Origin: Phycomyces blakesleeanus NRRL 1555(-)
Taxonomy: Eukaryota; Mucoromycota; Mucoromycetes; Mucorales; Phycomycetaceae
DNA length: 64,000 nucleotides
Reading direction: 5' to 3'
NCBI RefSeq assembly: GCF_001638985.1
Contig: NW_017265147.1
Span: forward strand, 83,904 to 147,903
This document shows, piece after piece, positions 1-12,306 of the stretch (the first letter of the stretch is position 1; each line of letters opens with the position of its first letter). Made by a program: the position numbers and the translations under genes. The notes beneath the pieces were generated by a model. That model worked only from the letters and a program-made list of their open reading frames with translations, made no database searches and was not told the origin of the DNA.

Positions 1-271
1 AGATAGCCTAAGCGCCAGTCACGATGCATTTGATTCTGAACCTTCAGACACTACCGAAGACACACTTGCACAAAACGATAACCTAACAGGTGGAATAACT
101 TCTCGGCTATTGGAACACCAACATCGTGTCATAGAAAGACAAGGAGTTGCACAAAATCTCCTACTAGCTTCACTCAAACAGTTTACTGAGTCAAATCTAT
201 CACTTGTCAACTCTCTTTCATCAATAGCTGCTTCTCTTTCAATTCTTGTTGAATATTGTAAGAATAAGTAA
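1..271 (+). CDS. 3' end of an unidentified protein gene (partial)
   Basis: An open frame runs in from the left edge (codons from base 2) and ends at TAA 269-271, giving the last 89 residues of a protein. The segment is acidic and Ser/Thr-rich first, then a likely amphipathic helix around ITSRLLEHQHRVIERQ, and it ends in a Leu/Ser-rich stretch (VNSLSSIAASLSILVEY). No catalytic motif is visible. A helical tail of this kind is seen in Myb/SANT-like proteins of DNA transposons, but that is only a resemblance and I do not assign a family. It could also be the last exon of an ordinary gene. Codon use looks coding and no frame break is seen. Confidence 0.5.
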   Translation, partial: DSLSASHDAFDSEPSDTTEDTLAQNDNLTGGITSRLLEHQHRVIERQGVAQNLLLASLKQFTESNLSLVNSLSSIAASLSILVEYCKNK

Positions 272-654
272 ATACATATACATATACATATATATATTTT
301 GGATTTATAAAGCTACAAGTAATTTCTAGGCTGTCATAGTATTTTCTTATATAAAGTAATATTTCTTTCCACAAAATCGGATGCCTTGCTTTTTTTTTAA
401 AAAAAAAAAAGAGTTTCTATGCTATCCAAGGTGTCCTCTGTTAGGGGTATACACCAGACCCCCACCCGTTACTGATAAATATTGTGTCTTTGGTGGTTGA
501 GCACCAAACATTCTCAATCTTACGGACCGATTAATACAAGCATAAAAGTTCTTAAACAAAGTAGACAGTATCTCTGAGGGAAAGCACATTGGTACAAAAC
601 CGGAACAAACCCAAACGCTCTGCTCATACGAATTGTATACGTTATTGTACTTAT

Positions 655-1082
655 GGGTGTGTTCGGGGATAAATATATATGTTTTTAGGTGCTTTTCAAA
701 GTTCCATGACTTTTGTTACAGACAAGTTATTGAGAATTGCTTAAACATGTTTTATAGGGAAGACTCTTCCGAATAACTCTTGTTTAAAAGATTCTCAAAA
801 CAAGGCTTGAATAAAAAGTCATGGACCTTCAAAGTCAAGAGGTATCAATAGAAAATAGTGGAGTTTCAGCTTTTTTTTTAATATTGAAATGAAAAAGAGA
901 GTCACTATAGCAACAGGTACATTTCAATGTTCCTAAAAAAGATGGTTGTGTAATGTAAAATACTATTTTTTCGATTTTCTTTCTATATATATCGGGAATT
1001 GAATATATTCTACTATCGGAGTTTTCTTGGGGTAAAATTGAAAAGATTTCAAAACTTTGATGTTTATGCTCGAACACACCAT
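655..1082. mobile_element. Candidate MITE with imperfect terminal inverted repeats
   Basis: GGTGTGTTCGGGGATAAAT near 656-675 recurs in reverse complement near 1060-1082 (GGTGTGTTCGAGCATAAAC on the minus strand). This gives imperfect inverted ends of about 18 bp around a ~425-bp AT-rich body with no transposase. The GGTGTGTTCG start resembles ends of some PIF/Harbinger or hAT MITEs. I could not define a target-site duplication, so the call is tentative. A separate palindrome lies inside. Confidence 0.3.
691..837. repeat. 147-bp foldback (long imperfect palindrome)
   Basis: The left arm (about 691-762) and the right arm (about 765-837) are reverse complements along most of their length. Both contain TCCATGACTTTT, TTGAGAAT and TTAAACA in the same order when the right arm is reversed. 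The centre is the palindrome GGAAGACTCTTCC. As RNA this would fold into a long hairpin with small bulges. It may be a foldback transposon or an inverted duplication. Confidence 0.6.
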
Positions 1083-2296
1083 ATTTGATTGACTATTAAA
1101 AGGTAGGTCAATTGCTTTACACATTTGTCTTGATTTTATTGTATATATAAAATACTCTTTTGTATATATAAACGTATAACTTACTTTAGAGAGGATGAAT
1201 CAGAATCCCGCTTTACGTATTGTATGCCTTTGATGAGTTTCTTCTGGTAGCAATATAACCCTAAAGCGCGACAGTCCAATATAGACCCACGCATAACGCA
1301 CTTATGTCTAATCAAATAATCAATTTTACAAAGGTCTTTAGGTCCTTAAGTTTACTAAGGAGGGCGAAAAGAAAAAGAGAAAGAAAAAGAGCATGCATTA
1401 TTCTTTATATATTCTTTATAGGGAGGAATAAAACAAAGAAAGTAATATATATATTGTACTGTGAAGGAAAGAAGAGTAATAAAGAAAGAGGAGACTTTGG
1501 ATCAATTTTTTTTTTTTTTTTTTTTTGGTTGGGCAAACCCATGAGGACTTTGGATTAAATATGCTCGAAAAGAATTTTAAGAATGATTTTCATAAAAGCT
1601 CCTATATGAGAGTATTAACCAATAGAATATTACTTTTTGTTGGAATCATCTCGTATTTCTTTTTAACGAATAGAAAGTTGAGGAAATTAGAGATCTATAC
1701 AAGTTCGAGCCAATAATTTGGTTCAAATATCTTGAGAGGGTCTCAATTTTCAGTAAAGTCCCATTATTGAGCCAACAAATGGGGATAGAAGAAGCAAGAC
1801 TTGAAAACAAATACCTAACAATAATGCATAGGCTATTTCAGTATATCATGGATATTCAAAACAGTGACATTTACTTTCAACAATTTGTTTTCCTGCATAG
1901 AAATAAATGCCAGACTCGACCCAAAATGACATTTCGTTTCAAAAAAAAAAAAAAAGATATTCAAAGTAAAAATGTCGTGCACTTATAATATTTGAGCCAT
2001 AGAATATATATATATATATATACATACTTCTTTGTGTCATTTGGATAATTGAATAAAGGTACTGCAGGACATCTTTCAGCTTATAATGAAGAGCTAAAAT
2101 ACTTTTTTGTCTTGTTTTTGTTCCCGTTCGTGACAGCACAAACATCAGAAAGGTACAGAAAAATAAATAAATTACGACATTTCCAAAATGGATGTGCCAA
2201 AGGTTTTGCCCGGATTATTCCAGCTGTTACACAACAACAGATATTTTATTCTTTAAAAAGAATATTTAACGCGACACTTGACATCTCTATTCAGTA

Positions 2297-3862
2297 ATGG
2301 CAGCCTATACACCTAACAACCCACCTTACCCTGCTTATCGTGCCACTGCAAAAGGCAGTTTTGCCGAAGACAGCACTATCAGAAGATGGCCTATTATTAT
2401 CGATAGCGCCATCACCGAGGTGAAGGAGGCCATGGACGAAATGAGTCCTCATGGCCCAGAGTACATTGAAGGAAAAGAGATTCTCAAAGGTATCGACACA
2501 CTCAAGGACGAGATTCTTAAAGATAAGCCTCTTCGGTAAGCAGTAAAACAAAAAAAGAGATAAAGTTTCTGTTTCTTTCTTTGTCTGTTTGTTTGTTTGT
2601 TTGTAGTAATTCTAACAATTAACAATCTCAAATTAGACTTATCCATGACGATGAGACTGATGCCGAGTCTTGGAATTCCAACCTCAGAGCACATTTCCCC
2701 TTTGCTACCTGGTTTAGCGGTACCTGGTTGTTTAATGAGTGCTACATGTACCGTCGTTTGCGCGAATGTTTCTGTATAACTACGTACTGGAAAGACTTTG
2801 ATCCTTTTGCCCGTCAAAAGATCGCAACCTTCAGATCGTCTTATACATCTGTGTTTGCTTTGGCTCGAAAGATGCCCGAGCTCATCAAACCTATGGATAA
2901 GGAGGAATGGAAGTTTGTTTATCATGAGTTGATCCAAGTCTGTCTGTGGGGAAATGCCACCGATCTCAGCCTTTTGACAAACATGACTGAAGAAGATATC
3001 AAACGTCTTCAGGCTACTGAGAAGCATCGGTTAGAAGAACAACGCAAGTTTATTGTGGTTGACCACATCGATAAACTTTGGGAGCAAATTGAAACCTTGG
3101 AAAATGGCAAGATCGAGTTTGTGCTGGATAATTCTGGTATAGTAAAGATAGATAGATAGAGAGAGAGAGAAAAAAAAACAAATGTCTCTTTGTCTTTAAA
3201 AGTACTTACTTCCTTCTTTTTCTTTTTCTTTCTAAAATTGATATCAAGGCTTCGAGGTATTTGTGGATCTGGTGCTGGCTGACTGGTTAATCCAGACCAA
3301 AAAGGCTTCTCAAGTTATTTTCAACTGCAAGACCATTCCTTGGTTTGTATCTGATGTTATGCCCAAGGATGTTCCTATCCTTTTCGAAAGCTGTCTTGAT
3401 CCCACATTCTTCCCTGTTGACACTAAGCGCACCACTGAGGATGTCGAGGCCCTGGAAAAGATGGTCAGACGCTGGCAACAGTACGTTCAGGAAGGTCAAT
3501 TGATTATTCGATCGCATCCTTTCTGGTGTAGTGGTTTGTCGTACTGGTATCTCAAGTCAGATGCTCCTGGTCTTTACAACGACATGCATAGCTCGGATTT
3601 GGTTATCTTCAAGGGTGACCTGAACTACAGAAAACTTGTCTTTTGCTGTGATTGGCCAGTAACCACCCCATTTGAAGAGGCTATTGGCAAAGACATGGCC
3701 AACTTTACAAGCATTGTATCTTTACGTACAAACAAGGCTGACCCAATTGTTGGTCTCAAGGAAGGACAGAGAGAAGAAATTGAAAAGGAAGCAACTTATA
3801 ATGAGTGGCGCTGCAGTGGAAAATATGCTGTCGTAGAATATAACAAAGGACACAAGAAATAG
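2297..3862 (+). CDS. ARMT1: ARMT1/DUF89-family damage-control phosphatase
   Basis: Metal-dependent phosphatase of the DUF89 family, subfamily III (ARMT1). Members remove phosphate from damaged or side-product sugar phosphates in the cytosol; human ARMT1 was also proposed to methylate PCNA. Exons by phase and splice signals: 2297-2535, 2637-3136, 3249-3862, giving 450 residues, a normal family length. Visible landmarks are the Asp-Asn metal motif in LDNSGFEVFVDLVLADWL, which spans intron 2 (phase 1), the second metal Asp region FKGDLNYRKL, and the C-terminal RTNK that fits the RTxK signature of this subfamily. A nearer AG at 2605-2606 would give a frame with an early stop, so the acceptor at 2636 is used, 22 bases after a TCTAAC branch-like site. 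It converges on TOR; the two stops are about 200 bp apart. Confidence 0.9.
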
Positions 3863-4059
3863 ATCATTATAGACATATCATTGTTGTGCACAGATATATA
3901 CATATATACACTCATAGATTCTGGTGATAAAGCGCAAAAGACTTGGTAGTTAATAATTATTGATTTTTATTCTGCTATTTATAAGTTATTAAAGATTCTA
4001 TAGAATCTATCAGATAAGAACTCTCTCATTTTATATCATTCCCTCTCTTCTTCTTCTTT

Positions 4060-7000
4060 CTACCAGAATGCACACCTAGGGAAGTACAAGTTTAATTAGC
4101 ATAAATATAGAACTTTTTACTATCTTTTTCTTGTTTGATAATTTACCATCCAATATAACATTGGCACAGATTCTCTAGTGAAGTTGCCTGTTGGATCAAC
4201 TTCTCCACTTGTGTAGACACATCCAAAGTGACCCGTGGGTTAAAGTCACGACCTGTCAGTTTGTTTGATACTCTATCCACAACAGCCACTGCACGGGAAT
4301 TCAATCCTTCTGGACCCTGGGCATTTTCTATATGAAAGAAAGAAAGATATACAAATTTTGTTATAGTCACTAAAATACACACACACACACACACACACAC
4401 ACAAAGAGACTTGCCATTTGCTACTGCTTCGACCTCAATTCTGTTCAGGCGTCGGCTGACAGAGAAATTACGATGGCCTTCGTCAGGCATATCTTCATGA
4501 TTGATACGATCAATGCCACGTACGCGTTCATCTGTAATACAATCGATAAGTATTATTTCGCCTTGTTCTTCTTTCTTTTTATTATTTATTATTATTAAAT
4601 ATACCCATATAGGCATAGCTAATTTACCTCTGGTTTGCTGTGGACTGACAGGTGTGTTATTTAATAATCTCCAGTTGATAAGAGGATCGTGCACAAATGC
4701 TTCCAATACAGCCATCAAACTTTCTTTATTGTCTCTCAAGACACGCATCACATGCTCACAGGTAGTTCTAAAGTTACCCTCGATACCACTAACTTCCATA
4801 GCCTTAACCAACATTCGTGTAAGACGGAATGGAATCTTTTCGGGGAATTTCTCACGATGCATTGCCACCTTTTTATTTTAAAATAAAATAATAACATTGA
4901 TTATATTAGTTTGTATGTCAATATGTCACTCACTACTACCTTTAGGGCCATTCATTATTCTTTCAATACTTTACCTCGAAACAATCACCAAAATCAATAT
5001 GAACAACCTTGCCAGTTACACGATGCAACATCAAATTGGAAGGATGACGATCTCCTAGACCAAGGATATATCCAACCATCGACATCACAGCAAGTGATCG
5101 AGTATAGTTTGTACGGCGATCGAGCCAAACTTCAGAGTTGCGACTCTTGAGCCACAACACGCGGTATAAGTCCTGACCAGTTGTCTTTTCAAAAGCATAC
5201 TGGAACACTTCTACTTTCTGAATGACGGTCAAATTGTCATAATCAGGAGCCATCTAAGTTTTTTTTTTTGAAAAAATATATATAAGTAAATCAAGAGATT
5301 ACACATTTAAACCCGTTGACTTTTTTTTTAGTACCTGAAGCATCAAGCGATGTTCAATGTTCAGTAGAATCTTTCGGCTGTCACGGTAATCACGAATAAG
5401 GGTATGTAAGGTATCAGTATCTGGCACCCAACCGATCAAACCAGAGTTGGGCGAAAGTGGGATAGCGGGGTATCTTTCGATGTTGAGATGACGCTTAAAG
5501 GTCTCAGCATCATTTTTGAGAAGGGTGTTCACCAAGCCAAACAGTTGCATCACGCGTTCATCTTGACGCAAATCTTCGTGTCCCTTGAGCAAATACATAT
5601 AGTCTTTTCCATCACTTCCTTCTATGGTCAGTTTTCGTGGTCGTTGCTTGGAAGCGATCACAGTCAAACTAGGATTAAACTTGGCAATGCGTACAATTGG
5701 TTCGCCACTGCGGTAATAACCCGGTACACACAGCTCCAGGTTTCGAGCTTCCAGTAAGCGAGGTGAGATATATTGGAGTTCAAGGCTCGTCAGTTGAGGC
5801 AGTTGGCGAGATATACGTCTAAAGACCTGGTAATAAAGCTCCCAGGCTTGGTTGAGGTTGTTGAGATCCCGAGTCTCTTGGTATTGTCGACACCAGTCCT
5901 GCGCATCTTGGAGATCCCGGCCAAATGCTTGTACAAACGATTCTTCGCGCATGGTTTCAGGACCACGGTCGAGCATCTGATGGAGAGGCTCAAGTGTGGC
6001 AAACATTGCTTCAACATTACGATCACCAAAGTATAAACGAGATGCTTCTTCCAATCCTTCATGCCACATTTCGTGCCACAAAATTGCAACACGAATCAAT
6101 TCTTGACTAACCATAAGAGCCTATTTTTTTTAAAAAAAAAAAGAAAAGTTAATCAATTATCTTTGAATATATAAAAAAATTAATACCTGATCAACAAGGG
6201 TGGTACTGTGTGTGCGCATGTGGTCCATAATGGCATGGGTTGCCTTCTTACGAGGTTCGCTCTGAGACTTTGAAGCCACAGTAAGAGAGTACACAAGTGC
6301 CTGAGGGTGCTGACGACCAATTGCGGTCAAAAGATTATGGATAAGAGAGCGTACAGTGGCATTTGGTGCATGAACACGAGCAATAAGTTGAGGAATAACT
6401 TGAAGCCAGACATCAATACTAATTGTGCCAAAACCGTCTTCGATAGCTGCACTGACTTCAGGATGGTATCCGTACTTGAACCACAATGTAAGAAGTCGCA
6501 AGGTATCTTGGAGAGAACTTTCTTTAGAAAGTGCGATTGAACGGAAGAAACCTTGGACGGCAGGTACGATATGATGGTTAAAGATACGAGCAGGGATCTG
6601 ATCTGGATGAACACGCTCATGATAGTCAATGATATCAAAGTTTGCAAGTGCCCATGCGTGCCAGGCCTTATACCAGTTCTGGTCAAAGCGAGTTGCTAAC
6701 AAGAAGGATCTCAGGATATCAGGAATCGTCTCATCCGTAAGCTCGTATGATATTCCACGCTGCCATTCTCCCTGGCGCAAATAACAACGACTGAGAAGAC
6801 GTGTGTATTCAGCGACATCATCAGTGATCCTGGCTGAGTCGATAGGCATACTAACTGCCATCTCATCCGGATTAAGACCTAAATCCTGTGTCTTTTGCGC
6901 CGTGAATTCGCGCAGAATACTCAAAGCGCGTGTACGAAGCGTAAGACTGTCTTCGCCTGTAGACTGGCTCGCCGAGTCCCACATGTGCTTGAGGCGTGCA

Positions 7001-10000
7001 TATACAATCTTAGGGTGAGGATCAGCACCAGTTGATTCGCCGTCGATTTCCATTAGACTACAAAGAGTCTTTTCGGACAGCGAGAAACGACCATTCTTAC
7101 GACAGAGATTGGCAAACTTGATCCACATCTCCATATCATCCTGTGGAGAGATGACCATAGCCCGAACTCGCAGAATTCTTTGCCATACTTCCACATTGCG
7201 CTCACAGCCATCCAAGCGTTTCATCCATGTGTGACGGATAGCATTTTGACGCTCTGCATCATTGGATGATTGCTTGTAAATGATCATTTCTTCCAATTCA
7301 GCCAACATTTGGACACGAACAACAGTTGCATAAGCACGGTTGTAGCTTTCACCCAACAATGCGGTCAGCTCAGTGTCAAGCAAATCGCGTGTCTTGTTGA
7401 TAAACTCTTCGGCCTCACTATAGCAGTTACGATGCATAGCAAGAATAGCACGGAAAAATGTTCGGTCGGGACTCTCGAGTTTCAATAGAACAATGTACTC
7501 CTCCATCTGCTCCCATTGGCCAAGACCCCATGCTGCTGCTGCGGCAAAAGGAGCCATACTCTTACGGTTCTCAAGAGGAGCGTGGATCCACTTGTCTTGT
7601 GCCAGACTAGAGAGTTGATCCCACTCACCCAAAGCATGCAAACAGCGCATTCGACCCAGGGTAATTTCCACAGACGTTGGATTCTCGATTTGTTGTTTTT
7701 CGTACGCATCCAGAGCATCTTGGTAACGGTGCAATTTCTCGTACCATGATACCTTGCTTTCAAGCTTAAGGGAGTCTTGGGCAAATGTCAAAATACCCAT
7801 TGCAGCATCAGGTTGTTGGAGCAAGTTATTGATAGACATGAGCATCTCGACAGCATCAAATGGTTGATGATCCTGGTGAAATTCGGTTTCCTTATAATGG
7901 AGAGCCTTAGCATATGCATGGCACTTTTGAGCATACATAGCCAGAGTACGAATATCAATGGGAAGAACTCGGTGGTCGTGCTCCATAAACTCAGCCAAAT
8001 GAAGTAAGATCTGGATGATCTCAGGAGGGGTATTGGGGGCCTTTAGAGCTACCTCAAGTGAATGAACGAGTTCTTCCTTGTATTGATCATACAATTCATT
8101 CCAGCACGATACAAAGGCTGCATTAAACAGTTCTCTGGCCAGGGGTGTATAAGCACTTGCCAAGAATACACAGGCACGAAGGGCATGAGATGGAGACTGT
8201 TTAAGTAATTCTACACTGAGACGACGAATCCATTCCATCCAATCTTCTTTTGTAGATCTCTGAGATGCTTCCCATGCCTTTTTGAGATGCTGTTGGTTAA
8301 CAGGCTGTTTTTTAGCCGTGCTGAGGTCTGCTGAGGGAGTCTCATCTCCTCTATTTTCACGATCATCAAGGGTCTTGCCGAGTTCCTGGGGCAAGTTTTC
8401 TCCCTTGAGTAGTTTACCAACAAGGAGCTCATAATTGGAATGTGTGATACGATGGCGGGTGAGGACTTTGTTAATTACAGGAATAAACTTTGTATAGTCA
8501 GTTCCGAGTTGGAACACAAGCGCACACAGCAAATCCATGGCAGTCGGACGTGCCTCCAGAGGAAGGACAGGTAAGACACGGGCTAAGGGGTGGATGATAC
8601 GCGAAGCATAGTCAAACATTATAACTTTTTTGCACAGAGCGGTAATGGTTGTAATGGCCTGTCGACGTACTGAGACCGGTGCATCAGGTTTTTCAAAGAA
8701 TTTAACGACGGCGGGAATGACAAGGTGCATGTATTCTTCAATGTTTGATCCGAATACAACAAAGGCATGAAGGACCTTCATGGTAGGTAAGCGACGTTCT
8801 GTTGTATCATTGTCAAATATTTGGAGCATATGGGGTAAGAGGCGGGGTAAGTAAATCTTGAGCTCGCCATCGAGAGCCTTTGCGATTGCCTCGATAAGGG
8901 AAATGATGGTAATCTGGAGTGAGGAAGGTGGTGTCCAATAATCATCAACAAGATCAAAGATCTCCTTGAGATAGTTACGGATATGCTGTTTGACGATAAG
9001 AACGAGATCACCCAAACGGCGGAAGTAGTATTCCTGAAGGCTGGTGGTGCAGGAGCGAATAAGAGAGAGGAAACCAGGGATGACGAGGGGAAGGAACTGG
9101 ACTACTTTGAGACCAAGGGTTTTGAATATGTACATAATGGCATCAATTACAGTATAATGGTGATTACTAAGGGATGGGTCTCTGAGGATCTTCATAAGTG
9201 AGTGCATGACAACCTGGGGATAGTAGTCCTCCGAGGATGGTCCTACACCCATCATCAGTAATGTCACATCATTACTGGCCAGTTTGGCATCTGCCATGGC
9301 TTCACTTGAACTCCCAACCGCGTTCATCTAAAATTGCAACAAATATAAAATAAAATAAAGTAAAGTAAAAAAAATCGGTATAATAGGTGAGATAACTGGT
9401 AAAACTATGCAATATATCTGTATAAAATAAATACCTTGTGACGATAAGGATCAAGAGCACCAAGAATACCCATAAGTTTGACGGTTTCTCGTCTGATGCT
9501 AGCGCTTTGTTCGGTCTTAAGAATACCGATTAAGATATTAAGAAGGGCTGGATATTTAGTATAAGGTTCAATAACAAAACCAGTATTACTGGCCAATTGT
9601 CCGAGTGTCTTTAGAGCAGCATCGCGCTTCGAACTCGAGCTTTGGTCCTGCAAAGTCTCCATGATCAGCGGCATAAGCTCATCAAGATATGGTACCATAT
9701 CCTTGCCACTCACGGCGGCCAATTCACCCAACGCACCCAGTACTGCAGAGACCACTCCATTAGAAGAGTCTCGAGCCTTCGGTAAAAGAACCTTGAGCAC
9801 AGGCTCGATGTAGGGTTTTGTCAGACGTTGGGCAGCACGCACTAGCAAAGAAACAAGACACGCAGCCTCTTCTTTTTGGCGGCTAACAACAGAGTATTCA
9901 AGTTCGGTCAGTAATTGGATCAAGGTTTTGCGGAGGGAAGGCATAACATATGCTGGGTTATAGGTTGTTAAACGGCCAATGACGGTTATGGTTCTTTTAC

Positions 10001-12306
10001 GAATAGCAAAAACTTCGTCATTGAGAGCAATGAAGAGCGATCGAACGTTATCAGCTTGTGCGAGATGGCGGTCAAAGCGTACATCAAGAGAAGATAGAAC
10101 AGTTTCTCGGATAACTGGGTCAGGATCTGCAATTCCGACTGTGAGGAGTTTTTCGAGTACTGCTCCGACGACCTTCATAGCATGGGCACTTGTCTGGTTA
10201 CATATAGGGTCCCGAACAAATAGCTGACAACATGTTACTGCTGCAGATTTTCTGATTTCTGGTAGGTCATCGTCGAGGTAATTTACGATACAGTCGCGCA
10301 CAAACTCGTTGAGAACATGATTAGAAAAGTCGAATGAGCCTAGTGTTTTTAAGGCTAAAACAATGATGTCGTTGTCTTTTGCGTCGGTAACACTGCCTTC
10401 ACGCAGCGGCCGTTCGACTGTTTGAATGATGTTACGGCTGAAAGGTGCACCGGGTTGCTTATAAGGTTGACCGCTAAGAGTGATTGAAATAACGTTCAAA
10501 AGGCGAGCTATATATAAATATATTTATATATTTGGGGGGGGGGGGGGGGAGTTGCAGAATGATTGTCAGACAAAGAGTCAGTCAGAGTTATTTATAAACA
10601 ATAGTTGAAACCCAGAGAGCGTTGATTGTCCTACCTTGTATAACAGTGGCGAGAGGATTAATGCGATCCGCGATATTAGAGAGTGCCGAAACAAGCGGCT
10701 CGGACAGTCCACAATTGAACATCAAGTCCAGCATGTCATAGATATACTTTGTCAGGGCTTGTCCTACTGCAGTAGCCAACATACTTATACAAGTGAATGT
10801 CGCTGTTTCTACCTCTTTCCGCTGGCGTCTATCATGCCGACAACACAAATCCATAACTCAGGTTCAGTTCAGCTCAATATTATCTATTTTTGTTCATAAT
10901 TACCCTTTAACTGACAGGGTTTCCTTTATACCAGCCAGGGTCAAGTCGAGGTAAGGTCCCATGTTACTTTTGACTTGTAACGCAACCTGACCGATTGTGA
11001 TAAATGCTAAAAACCAATAGCAGAGGTACAGAAACAGGGAAAGAAATCAGTATGTTCAATGGATGGAGGGAGGAATAGTCTGATTTATCAAGCTTATTAC
11101 CATCACGCTTGTCCCTGTCTTTACGAAGATGACCGAGCAGATGCCTCATGAATTTGTCGAGGTAAAGTTCGGCAAATGTAGCGGGGTCGTAGCTAGCAAG
11201 AGTGGGAATTATAGCTACGACTGTCTTGCGGATCAATGCATTACTGAGATCTTTCAGTTTGATGGTAATTTCACACACTTCCTTGTACATATCGGTCATA
11301 AACTTTGATTTTATGTATGGGTATCGATATAAGTAAGATTATATAGCCACAACCACACACACACACACACACACACACAATTGTCCTACCATGCCAGCAT
11401 GCAACAATAACTCTCGCATGGCCAATAAGCTTCCGTGAGTTGCCTCTGCACTGTTCATCCGTAATCCTCTCTGTGCTTCTTCCCAGATACGAGCATACCA
11501 CGTTTTTCTCATTGGTGTTTCACGCTGTTGAACGATATCCAAACATTGGCTTAGACAGTCTGCGGCGTGTTCTCGGATGAGTTGGCGGGAATCTCGTAAA
11601 GCAACCCAGATAAGATCAAGAATGCGGGGCACATACGCATAGATGAGGGTCGGTGCATTGACCGCCAACTCGCGCAACACTAATACGGCGGCTAGACGAC
11701 TCCGGTCACTCTGTAACCATTCGAGTGCATGTTCGACTTGTGTGTCGACTAGATCTGCAGTAAGCGTAGATGAGCTTACGGCTAATCGACCGAGAACTCG
11801 TGAGGCTGGTGTCATGACTAGTGGATCATTATAGGGAAGCATGTTTCGAAGGTAGTTGTGAAAACGACTGACATTTCCCTCAGGTTCAAGGTCGATTAGG
11901 CGATCTATAAATGAGAGCTTAGACGATAAATTGGCCAAATTTAAATATATAATTTATTATTTTGGCCTACCAATAGCCATAATTGCGCCAAGTTTTTCGT
12001 TGTTATCACTTCCATGGGATAGTTCTGAAATGCGCTTATTGATATCGTTTGTAAATTTCACATGACTTTCGTCGGATAATTCGCGGGATGCCATGGCTGC
12101 CTAAGTCAAGAGTGAGCGGGTTGATTTGTTATAGAGGTGTGTGCTTACGGTCTCGCGTAGTTCCTCAGCTGCTTTTTGCCGGCGGTCTTCATGTCTAATG
12201 TAGGGTTGAGTTTGTGGAATTGGTAAGGATGAACATACTTTGACTTTAGTTCGTTGAATATCTTTGTCAGATTCTCTTGAGTGCTGAGCATGACAACGAG
12301 TGTCAT
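4060..12306 (-). CDS. TOR: TOR serine/threonine kinase (PIKK), complete 15-exon gene
   Basis: Catalytic subunit of TORC1/TORC2, which couples nutrients to growth. Exons on the minus strand: 12239-12306, 12149-12194, 11971-12100, 11390-11904, 11101-11302, 10904-11006, 10635-10828, 9435-10507, 6187-9327, 5335-6120, 4975-5253, 4628-4868, 4415-4531, 4147-4327, 4060-4075, giving 2363 residues, close to the usual ~2400. Order: HEAT repeats (about 1-1150), FAT (about 1190-1780), FRB (about 1826-1925, with [19 protein letters not shown]), kinase (GLGDRHPSN with catalytic Asp ~2154, HIDFGD with metal Asp ~2173) and a FATC tail ending CYIGWCAFW. The FRB serine that contacts FKBP12-rapamycin in other TORs is kept (codon 6040-6042). 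Without the last 16-nt exon the protein would stop after IGW. Intron 13 is GC-AG. The 12306 start is the first in-frame ATG I see; no upstream exon is evident. Confidence 0.95.

Larger units (their letters stand above)
272..2296. other. Gene-free AT-rich region
   Basis: I see no convincing gene in these 2 kb. The short ORFs have low-complexity translations (runs of F, K, I, Y) and no family resemblance. The region holds poly-A/T runs, the foldback repeat described separately, a T18-type run near 1507-1526, and presumably the promoter of the DUF89 gene at its right end. Confidence 0.6.

Noticed and set aside
2600..2636. Earlier acceptor (TTGTAG, 2601-2606) in ARMT1 intron 1
   Set aside because: It leads to an in-frame stop after a few codons; the TTAG at 2636 restores the conserved frame.
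4328..4414. Cys-Val repeat as a genuine segment of TOR
   Set aside because: It is encoded by a CA repeat inside a sequence with GCAAGT donor and ATAG acceptor and is absent from other TOR proteins; treated as an intron, with retention kept as a finding.
6157..9327. TRA1/ATM-type PIKK as identity of the large minus-strand gene
   Set aside because: The FRB domain, the HEAT/FAT order and the CYIGWC-FW tail are specific to TOR.
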